Shown one piece after another: positions 13,101-22,800 of a DNA stretch of 64,000 bases. The stretch comes from Ricordea florida. Lineage: Eukaryota; Cnidaria; Anthozoa; Corallimorpharia; Ricordeidae. The notes under the pieces were generated by a model that saw nothing but the letters and a program-made list of their open reading frames with translations, was not told where the DNA came from and searched no databases. Position numbers and translations under genes: made by a program. How positions within the stretch are numbered: position 1 is the first letter of the stretch; each line of letters opens with the position of its first letter. The stretch is taken from NCBI GenBank assembly GCA_949710005.1, contig OX453287.1:19803017-19867016 (forward strand), written 5' to 3'.

Positions 13101-13700
13101 CAGTTCGGGACCGCTCAAGAATTCACCATCGCAATGCACTTTCACATCTCTTACTTCCGGGTGTTTTAGGGGAGCTTTCCAACCTAATCCAGAATGGAGT
13201 ATGAGGTCGGCAATATCTCTGCTTACATGTGCTGAATAACCACGAGGTTCAACTCGGCCTTCTGTGATTTTCTTGTGTGCATAGGTTGTCAGCTTTGCCG
13301 ATACAACCACGTCTCCCAACTTGACCTTCTTGGAATTCAATGCACCGGCAAAACCAACACTGAACACCGCTTTTGGCCTTAATTCAGTTACAGCGTTTTT
13401 CACCGTAATCAACGAACCTCTTACGTTGTTATGAGCGCCTTTAAAGCACCGCATTAAAGCGACTTTCACTTTCCCAACTTGACTCTTTCCCATTTGTCCG
13501 AAAAAGACAATGCCTAGACCATAGCGATAGCTTTTAAAGCGATTTTCCAAGTACGAATAACAAGCCAGAAACTCGCAGTCCTCAGCTGTCACCAACAAAA
13601 TATCGATCGGTACGAATTCATCTTTCCATTCTTTAACGGGATCTTCAATATCTCCAAGCTTTGCTAGAGGGAAACTCAATTCTGGTGGCGCAATTTCCAT
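1126..13700 (-). CDS. Nucleoside phosphorylase - GT4 glycosyltransferase - novel domain fusion gene (5' part)
   Basis: Six exons join in frame on the minus strand: 13025-13700, 11219-11449, 10125-10231, 8433-9629 (donor places the end at 8432), 6371-6517 and 1126-1812, all with GT/AG ends and matching phases. Start is the ATG at 13700. Exons 1-2 encode a PNP/UDP phosphorylase-type domain similar to MTA/SAH nucleosidases: the substrate-site motif EMEGEG is split by intron 1, and the catalytic-Asp motif ISDYAD follows in exon 2. Exon 4 is a GT4-like glycosyltransferase with the EGFGLAALE (E-x7-E) nucleotide-sugar motif. Exon 6 (about 229 residues) is a globular domain I do not recognise. About 1015 codons are seen with no terminal exon, so the gene probably continues left of the window. 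No signal peptide is evident, which suggests a cytosolic protein. Corals are known to combine glycosyltransferase domains with NACHT/NB-ARC domains; a STAND ATPase beyond the edge is possible but not seen. Confidence 0.8.
2864..3001. mobile_element. MITE with TGGAATGATTTC ends
   Basis: Inverted ends tggaatgatttccacacaag / tgtgcagaaatcattcca extended by tccctacttcatt / aatgaagtaggga. Non-coding. Confidence 0.6.
3062..3352. mobile_element. Composite MITE cluster (ACAATTAGACCC and AGTATCACCCA ends)
   Basis: 3062-3167 has inverted ends acaattagaccc / gggtctaattgt with internal hairpins (gtagcccgcaagggctac; tagcccat...atgggcta). It abuts 3170-3352, with ends agtatcacccagctagt / actagttgggtgatact. 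Non-coding intron sequence. Confidence 0.6.
3779..5093 (-). CDS. Nested gene of unknown function inside an intron
   Basis: A long open frame lies wholly within the intron between the 6371-6517 and 1126-1812 exons of the surrounding gene, on the same strand. The frame stays open to 3726, but a good donor (TTCCAAG then GTACAG) at 3779 suggests the last 18 residues are intron read-through and that small 3' exons may follow. The likely start is the Met at 5057 (MGTLADLCGIEPD) or the upstream Met at 5093. The product is charged, with an acidic Ser/Asp stretch and an Arg/Lys-rich run near the middle and a leucine-rich hydrophobic segment (DFLLFWIIPYLL). I do not recognise the family. The mostly intronless structure fits a retrocopy or a domesticated element gene. 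It could also be an alternative exon of the host gene, but no acceptor with the right phase was identified. Confidence 0.5.
5195..5540. mobile_element. CpG-rich palindromic MITE-like block
   Basis: Contains hairpins tagcgggccgtac/gtacggcccgcta and tccgtactgtaaaatacgga with its inverse, around a ttcccgtcgatcgacgggaa palindrome. The edge motif tacgcgcgctgtgattggtca recurs at 9820 (tacgcgcgctctgattggtca), so it belongs to a dispersed family. It lies upstream of the nested gene. Confidence 0.6.
7128..8242. mobile_element. CAGGGTGTCAAG-ended non-autonomous DNA transposon
   Basis: Perfect 12-bp terminal inverted repeat CAGGGTGTCAAG/CTTGACACCCTG flanked by CAATAT on both sides (7122-7127 and 8243-8248). 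The ends look hAT-like but the duplication appears to be 6 bp. It lies in the intron between the 8433-9629 and 6371-6517 exons. The interior carries a minus-strand coiled-coil gene fragment (7337-7860). Confidence 0.7.
7337..7860 (-). pseudogene. Coiled-coil gene fragment captured in the transposon
   Basis: A Lys/Glu-rich coiled-coil run followed by ASDELLYLVMQHQNSM, with a Lys-rich C-terminal remnant (KKGKRTKVIQ) downstream in broken frames. No intact gene. It may be the tail of the parent element's transposase-linked protein or a captured host fragment. Confidence 0.35.
9800..9905. repeat. Fragment of the GCGCGCT-TGATTGGTCA repeat family
   Basis: Shares the edge motif with the block at 5195 and has an internal inverted pair (ctatgttttatca / tataaaacatag). 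Intronic. Confidence 0.5.
11819..12530. repeat. Tandem duplication, 2 copies of ~357 bp
   Basis: Both copies start tggtaattgaactgagtggagtgc and contain the internal dyad cgaacgagcgcatagcgcgagttcg and the inverted pair gaaatcatacgcgtgattt / aaatcacaagtatgatttc. Only a few differences between copies, so recent. It lies in the first intron of the phosphorylase-glycosyltransferase gene. Confidence 0.88.
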
Positions 13701-13753
13701 TTGGTTTAAGATTCTTCTTCTCGGAGTTTGAGTTTAAAAGATTTGAGCTTTTA

Positions 13754-13827
13754 AGGCGTCAATTTATGATAATCACTATTTCATGACACTGGAAAGATAA
13801 CAGAGTGAAGACTAGGTTCCAATGCTG
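13754..13827 (+). repeat. Left copy of 74-bp perfect inverted repeat
   Basis: This 74-bp block starts AGGCGTCAATTTATGAT and ends TTCCAATGCTG. It is identical, base for base, to the reverse complement of 58931-59004. It lies 12 bp before the ATG of the KDZ-type gene and 53 bp from the start of the divergent phosphorylase-glycosyltransferase gene. It is the candidate left terminus of a 45-kb element. No matching target duplication was found: the outer 8 bp are agctttta on the left and aatttata on the right. Confidence 0.85.
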
Positions 13828-13839
13828 ATTTGATTCAAG

Positions 13840-16800
13840 ATGGAGGACGAACACGGTAAGAATCTGTATCATTTTGCAATGATTCCTTTTATTCTTTATG
13901 TTTTATCCTTTCGATTTTTTGTATGTCATTTAGCCATGTATCATTAAAAGTTTATATCAAATTCTGTAATCACTTTTCTCACAATCAATCGACTTTTTAG
14001 AATTCGACAGGGAGCAGTGTCACTCGACTCAGCGACATCAAAGGCGACGGAAAGAGAAGCTTCCTGCAATGAGCAGTCTCATCATGCAAAGTAAGGCCTT
14101 ATTGTCAAAGAAAAGAAAAGCCAGGTACCTGGAGTTCAGTAATGATCCTGTCACTGGACGAAGAAACTGCAAGGGTACCTATTCACCCTCAAGAAGACGA
14201 AAGCGTTGCGCCACCGCCACGAATCAAAATGCCAATCTAGATGCAGGAGAAATTGGTACGTTAACTGAAATTTTATAAGCTCAACTGTATGATGTTCGCT
14301 ATATAACCTTCCAGCTTGTCAATGTGATTTTCATGCCAATCAGTAAATATTGTGTCGGCAAATTCTTTATTAAATTTCCAACCATACCTGATCGAGGCGA
14401 CAAGGATTAATACCAGCAGATAAAACCTGACGTTACTGATCGAACTGTTCGTTTGATGAGTTCCAATTTTTGAGAGAGAGAGAGCTCGATTGCGTTCGAT
14501 TTCCGAACTATTCGAACCCAATGACACTTAATCGAACACAATTAAGGGAAAATCTCGGCAAAATCCACCCAAAATACCACCGGATATTTGAACAGTCTGT
14601 CTGAGTAGTAATAGCTACCAAGAATAAACCGAGTATAAAATCGTGCCACTCCATTTTGTGACTTGTTTTTATCATCCTACGGAGTCCCGCATTGTCTGCA
14701 TAAGTAGTAGGTGAGAGGGTTTTGCCCCACACACACACATGTTGTTGTTGTTTTCACCCACACACATGTTGTTTTTTTACACACACGCGCGAACATTTTT
14801 TGTTATCACTCAAGAGTACGAAAAAGATTTATGTAAAGATTCACTCAAAATTACACAAGATCAAGCAAAAGGTGAAGATTAGCCAAACAACCGTAAAGGT
14901 TCCTAAAGATCTCGTAAATTTTTATCAGAGTGTTAATCAGATATTGTGAATAAAAAAATGATTTTAAAAAAAAGAAGTAAAGTTAAAAAACAACAACATG
15001 GATAGACTTACTGTGGATCAGCTGAAAGAACTTGCGAAAGAATATAAAATAAAAGGAAGGTCAAAATTGAGGAGAAAAAGCGGCCTTTTAACAGAATTGC
15101 GAAAAATTCCTGAAATTGTTGAAATGTATGATAATGTGGAACCGCAACTTGGCACGCCTCCAGGTAGCCCCCCACCCACCCCCCGCCCAGGCACACCACC
15201 ACGCCGGCCACCAGCTTTTACAAACCCCGTAAAAAATATTCCTAAACAGAAGGAAAGACCTCTCCCAACCCCTGTAAAAAATATTCCTAAACAAAAGGAA
15301 AGACCTATCCCAACCCCCGTAAAAAATATTCCACCCAAAAATTCAAAAGTGTCAGAAAGAATAAAGTTTTTTGAATCTGTTAAGGATACCAAAAACTCTA
15401 AAAAATCCGAGCCAAAAAGAATATTCAAAAACTACAAAGTGGAAGATAGAAAAAAGTTTTATGAAGAGGTTACATTTACAACTAATGAAAATTTACCCAA
15501 TAAACCCAAAAGGAATATAATTAAAAATTACAAAGTGGAAGATAGAAAAAAGTTTTATGAATCTTTACAAAATCTAACAAATAAGAAAATCATAAAACCA
15601 ATTCCACCGCCCAGAAAAAAGGTTAATAATCAAACACAAAATAAAACTAAAACAGTAGAAAATAAAGATAAGAAAATTAAACTAAGACCTCCAACAAATT
15701 TTAAATTTATTCCTTTTGGAAGAGAACCTGACGAGATAATGGGGCAAAACAACATTGTAATAAATGCGGATCTTATTAATGACATATCACAACTAATTAT
15801 GGATAGAATAAGACCGGAGATACAGATGCGAACAAGGGTTGTATATGGTTTCAAAGCAGAAATTCATCGGGGAAAAGGAGAAATAGTTGAGTACCACAAA
15901 ACAATTTCGGGGAAACAACTAGGAGCTTTAAAAACATTAAAAGAAATTGAGGAGTATATTGAACAATGTGAAATAAAAAGACTAGATTTGGATAACGTAG
16001 AAGTGTGGAATAAAGCGTATCTTCCAGCAACCGAAGTTGTAAAAAAACCTGGTGTATATCAAGGTAGAGTGGTGTTTAAAGAAGTTCATGTAAAAATAAT
16101 TCATACAAATGAAACTTTACTGGGTTGTGGGCCTTTACCAGATTGGCTACACAAGAAGAAATCTATTCATGCTCTTGATAATTATGATAACAAAATGTGT
16201 TTTTGGAATACCCTGGCTGTGTTTAGGAACTATCTTGATGAGAAAAATAGACCCGCCGAAAGAATAAAACAATTAGCTTTAAAATTAGCCCAAGAATTTT
16301 ATGGTAAACCAAATCTGAAAGAAGAAGATATAAAAGGAACGGATCTTATTGAGCTTGAAGATATCTCAAAGTTTTTTGCTATTAACATTAGGATATTTGA
16401 GCCAAAAGAAGACAAAAAAACGTGGGTGTTGGTGTATGGTAAAGGTAAAATCAAAAAACAATTACCAACTTTGGATGCAGGAATTCATAATGATCATTGT
16501 TTTTACATAAAAGATTTACCGATGTTGACTAATAGTTGGGAATGTCATGGATGTGCACAAAGATTTAACAGACATGATAATTATAATAGACATTTGAATG
16601 ACAATACATGTGCAGGAGGAAAAACACAAGTAATTTGTAAAGGTAAAAAATGTGTTCCAACAATGAGCAGCTCAGAAAAAATATTTTATGGCGGAAATAC
16701 CCAATTTAGTTATGTTGGATGTAGATGGATAGAGAAACAGTCTGAACTTATAGGTAAACATATTCATCATGCTCTATGTGGACATGGCGGTGAAAGATGC

Positions 16801-19800
16801 GTTAAGGACGGCGAGAAGGAGATTTTTTTGGTGGATGGTTACGAACCTGTGACTAATACAGTTTTTCAATTTTATGGGTGTAAATGGCATGGTTGCCCCT
16901 GTTCAACTTTTGATAAAACTAGATACAATGAAACGATGAGAAAGGAACAAGTAATCAAATCTTTGGGGTATAATTTAGTATCTGTTTGGGAGTGCGAAAA
17001 CCCTGAATTAAAATATGTAAAATTTAAAAAGAAATTTTTTCATTATCCATATTTTATTGTTTGGGATTCTGAAGCAATGCAACCAAAACAACCTGAAAAG
17101 ATTACTGAAGATCTAACTTTTATAAATAAACATATTCCGATTAGTATAGCTATATCTGATAATTTATCGAAAAAACCAACGTGTTTTGTGAATAATAATC
17201 CAGAAGAGCTTATAAAAGATTTTGTTAAAGATTTGGAAAGAAGACAAAAAGATATTGTTAAAAAAGTGCGAGAGGATTATACTCTTCCGGATGAAGATAG
17301 TATTCCCAAAAAAGTAAAAGAGATGCATGAAGAGTGGTGTAATCAAGTTCCTGTTTTAGGTTTTAATTCAGGAAAGTATGATTTTAATATGATTAAGATA
17401 CATTTTGTAAATAGTTTTACCGAGATGGAGGGTACACTAAATGTGGCAAAAAAAGAAAATAAATATATGTACCTTAAAAATCCCCGTTTTAAATTTTTGG
17501 ATATGATTAATTACTTAGCACCCGGTCTTTCGTTTGATAAGTGGTGTAAAGCAAATAACTGCGAACAACAAAAACTTTTCTTCCCATATCAATTTTTGGA
17601 TAGTTATGATAAGCTTTCTCACATTGGACCTGTAAAATATGAAGATTTTTACTCAGATCTCAAAAAGAAAATAACAATATCCTCCAAAGAATATGAAGAA
17701 TATAAGACCGAAATGAAAAAAAGAGGGTGTATAACCATGAAGGATTGGTTGATAGAGTATAACCAAGGTGATGTTATTCCTTTTGTAGAAGCTGTTGAAA
17801 AAACACGCGCAAAATATTTCTGCGATGAAATAGACATGCTGAAAGACGCGGTATCAATACCCGGAATATCAATGAGATATGTGCTGAATAAAGCCATAAA
17901 AAATAATAAGGGAAAGTGTGATTTGTACACTCCAGGCGATCCTTGCTATTGTGTATGCAGTGTCAATTGTGAAAAACCGAAAAGCGGTAAGGGAAAATGT
18001 AAAAAATGTTTTACTATAAGAAAAGAATGTACTAAATGCAGTAAAAATAAAGCTTATGATCTTTTAAAAACAGGCATGGTCGGGGGTCAGGCCCAGGTTT
18101 TTGTTCGTTGGGCTGAGGTTGGCAAGTCATTTATTCGTTCTAATAATTATAAAAATCCAAAACCATGTAAAACTATCCGTGGTTATGATGCAAATAGTTT
18201 ATATTTATATGTGTCGGGGTTGGAAATGCCTTGTGGTAAAGAGAAATATTTTGAAGTAAAAAATCCAACAGATCCTGAATATATTAAAAAATTTTGTAAT
18301 GATATTCTTACAGATAAATTGTTCGGTTTCTGTCAAGTGGATATTCACACACCAGATAATCTTTTAGAAAAATTTGAGGAGATGCCGCCTTTATATGTTG
18401 TAGATACTGTTCCCGAAAATTTAATACCTGATCATATGAAAGAATATCAAAAAGCTACAGGCAGAAAAACTATAAAAGGAGCACTAAAATTGTTGAGCGT
18501 AACAAGAGCAAAGGAAATTTTACTATATACACCGGTAATAAAATGGTATCTTAATCATGGTTTGGTAATAACAGCTGTTCATAAAATTTTAGAATATCAA
18601 CCAGGAAAACCGTTTGAGTGGTTTCCAAGTGAAGTAAGCAATGCGAGAAGAGATGGTGATATTGAGGTTTTACTAGAAAAGTTAAGTAAAGCTTTTGATG
18701 AAAACAAAATAGATGATGTTGTAACCCTTACTAATGAATTAAATCAATTCCCTGACATATTAACATTTATTGAAGAAAATACGGAGAAGGAGGGGTTGAT
18801 CGAAAAACTAAAAACAAAGTATAAAGGTTGTAAAGAATTGGCTGATACCAACAAACTAAAAGGAAACGCATTTTATGGCAAAATGATTGAAAATAAACAA
18901 GAACACAAGAATACAAGTTATACTCAACACGAGGATGATGTTAATAATGCTATTAGAAGCCCGTTCTTTCTAGATATGGAAAAGATAAAGGAAACTTATG
19001 AAATAATAAAAAAGAAAAGGAGTGTAGAAATAACCACTCCTTATCAGTGCGGAATAGCTGTATATCAACTATCCAAACTTAGAATGTTAGAATTTTACTA
19101 CGATTTTATTGATTATTATTTTGACAGAAGTGATTTTGAGTTGATTTATTCAGATACAGATAGCTATTACTTTGCATTTTCTGATGAAGATTTGGATAAT
19201 CTTGTAAAACCTGAATTAAGAAATGAATATTTTAGGGAAGGTAAAGAAAAATTTCTATCAACCACAAAATATCACGATAGAACACCGGGGCTGTTTAAGA
19301 AAGAGTTTGAAGGAATAAGAATGATTGCTCTTTCACCAAAATGTTATTACGCCGATGATGGAAAGGGAAAAACAAAGTTTAGTTGTAAAGGGACAATACA
19401 GCACCAAAACAATATGACGTGGGGTAGATACTATGAAGCTTTAAAAGGGGCAATAGATAGGGTAAAAAACACAGGTTTTAGAGTTAATAAAAACGAAATT
19501 GTAACATATACTCAAAACAAATTAGGACTTAACGCATATTATGATAAAAGAAGAGTTGAAGAAGATGGAATTCACACAAAACCTTTATATTAAATCGGTC
19601 GAAGACCTCCCCGCTACGCGGAAATCATTTCAAAACAGAAGAAGGAGGCAACTCAGTATCATAGGGGACAACTTGAAGTTCTTCTCGCACAAAACCCCGT
19701 ATTGGCCCTTCTAATAAATAATATAAAACGGGCTGGTTGGGTGAAACGACTCTACGCGTAATATAATAAATTTTTATGCTCCAAATGGGATCAGTAGCTC

Positions 19801-22800
19801 GCCTTTTTTCACCACCCTCAAGCTCTCCTGGAGATAATAAATATCTAACTTTAACCTCAATTGGTAGTCTAACTTCATCAACCCCTACTTCGCGTTGGTA
19901 TTTTTTAGGCTCAATATCAACCTCTTTCAGTTTTATAGCCTTAGCAGGTTCTTTACCGGTTATTCTTGTTGGTGTATTATTCAAAGTTTTTAGAATATCA
20001 GGTAATCTTTTCACCCATACTCTGGATCGGGCAGAGCCCTTTCGTTCCTCAGTCATTTCTTGCGCATATTGATGACTAAATAATCTTTCGCCTAGTATTC
20101 TGTTTGCTCTTTCAACAAATGCTTGGGCTCTATGATTTCCAGCTTCACTTCTTTGTATTTTAACATTATGATAATTCATAAGTTTGGAAACCGCACCCAT
20201 AAATTCTTTTCCAGGATCAACCATTAATGTTTTAGGGTATTTCATTCTTCTGGAATATATTTTTGTAAAAGCTTTAGATATCTCGCGACTTTCTTTTGAG
20301 GTTAATGGTTCAGCATCTTTGTATCTTGAAGCCACATCAACCACAACTAATGCGTATTTATATGTTTTTCTTCCAACTCTATCATGCGGTAAAAATAATA
20401 AATCTGCTTGGTGAATCTGATTGGGTTTATCCACAGTCCAGTGAGGTCTGGGTATATATTTAGGGGATGGAAGATATATTTGCCATATTGCTTGTTTCTC
20501 TAACCATTGTTTTGCCTCATTTTCACTAACCTTTGCCTTTTCAGCTAATTTATTAATAGCAGAATATCCTTTCCAATATCCTTCAGTTGAATAATATATC
20601 TTTGAAAGTATGTTTCCGTTACTCATTTAAAGATTAACCAAAGTATCTTATAAATCAATATGGCAACCGTATCTGAAAAAATTAATCCAAACAGGATTCC
20701 GAGAGTACCGCTGGGTTTGAAAGCGGAATCAACATTGCATAGAATTACTCTAAATCCCTCATCGGCAAATCCTGGAGAAACGCTTTATATAAATATTCCT
20801 AAACTTTCTGAAAATTTAGTGATTGTTCCAGGAAGCGTTTACCTAGTTTTTAAATTGACTGTTGAGGGGCATGAAAATAACACCCTAGTGAATAATGTAG
20901 GTAGTAACCTCGTATCCAGACTCAAGGTTCTTTTTGGAGGTGAAACACTACAGGATACTCAAAGATACGATTTATTTCAAACTTACCACGACTTATTCTT
21001 ATCGGATGAAGAACGAGAGGATGGATTAAGGCAAGGTATTTCTTCTGTAAACATGAGGAAGCTAAGGTCAAATGCGGGCGATAAGGTAGACACAGACGCA
21101 AAAGAAGTAGCCCTTGCAGTAGTACATAACACCAAGTACCAAATCCCGCTAAATCATCCTATTCTAAACGATCACGGGGTTTTCTACCCAAAGGCGTTAG
21201 GTCATCAACTAATATTTGAGATTACTCTAGCTCCAGTCTGGGATATTGTTGTTTATTCTGATACAACAAAGACTCCAACTTACAAAATCACAAACCTTGA
21301 GTTGGAATATTCTTGTATATCAAGCGAATACTTAGCTCGCGAGGCACAGGCAGCTTATCAGGTTGGTAAGGGATTCTTTTATGAAAATGTCACTCTACAC
21401 AAAACTTTCACAATATCCAGGCCTACTGATAGTGTTATAAACCAGCATATTAATCTCCCGAGAAGGTCAATTACGGGGATATTATGTTTGTTTGTCATAC
21501 CATACACCGGAGGAACACGAGATTCTGAGAATTTTTCCAATCCAGGTATCACCTCAATCAATGTCGATGTTAATGGCGTTCCAAATCGTTTTTACTCAAA
21601 GGGAATGGTGCCGTCAGATCTTTGGGAGTCGGTAAAGAAGAGATTTGGAAGAAATGAAGGTTCCTCCCTTCGGTCGGTGAAAGAAAAGGATTTTTATGGT
21701 AATAAGTTTGCTCTGTGGATAGATTTGAGAACACACCCAGATAATAGCATTCATGGAGGGGGTTTAGCCTTAAACAATGCACAAGACGGAATAAAAATAG
21801 AAATTAAAAGAATAGCTATTGGTTCTGGTATTATGACTTGTTACATGTTTGTGGTTGCTGATGCATTAATGGAGGTTATGAATTCAAACTTAAGATCAAT
21901 CATGTACTGACTAAAGGGAAGAACTTAGTTAAAAAGATGGAAGAATTACGAGATAAAATTCCTTTTCATTGTATAATAACAGGCCCAACAAATTGTGGGA
22001 AAACAAAGTACATCATAGATCAATTACGAGGACCATTTCTAAAATTGTTTGAATTCATTGTTTTAATATGCCCAACTTATGCTAAAAATAAAACTTACCG
22101 AGACTTTGCTCGAGGAGATAAACGTTTCTTTGTATTATCCCCTGATGCTAGTAATGTTGATGAGATTAATGAGTTATTAACTGATTGCCAAACTTTATTC
22201 TCGGGAACAAATACACTAATAATTTTAGATGATTGCGCCGTTTCGAGTGATCTGAAGAAACGAACGAATAAGTTTATAGATTTAGCATTCTCCGGAAGGC
22301 ATCATGGTTTATCAGTTTGGGTTCTCACTCAACAATTAACATCGATATCAAAACCATTCCGTGAAAATGTTGCCTGCGTTGTTACTTTCCATAATCCATC
22401 GCAAAAGGGGATGAAGATGCTTTTCGAAGATTATGGGGGTGATTTAGACCCTGAAACTAGTAAAAAGTTTGTTCAACTCCTGAAAAAAGAAAAATATTCT
22501 AGACTATGTTTGAGTTTGCGTTACCCATTTAATTGTTATTTAGAGATTCCCGAAGTGATTTAAAAATAACCCATTTATTATCACAAAGATGACTGAAATT
22601 GAAGATTATATTAGCGAAGAAAAAGATGTACAACCGAAGATAGGAACGGTAAAAGATGATAATGAACTTGAAATAAAACAAGAATCACTAGCCATTCTAG
22701 CATCCCTTGGAACTACAAAGGAATATTTGGGGGTTGATATGAGTCTGGGAGATGTAAAAAAATTATCAGGAAAAGATGTAGAAAAATATTATAATCGCTA

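Noticed and set aside
14722..14949. Open frames inside the Polinton terminal repeats (also 30660-30935)
   Set aside because: The same His/Cys-rich translation arises from CA/TTG tandem repeats in both repeats; it is non-coding.
15008..15428. Minus-strand frames opposite the polymerase N-terminus
   Set aside because: Shadow frames of the Pro/Lys-rich coding repeats.
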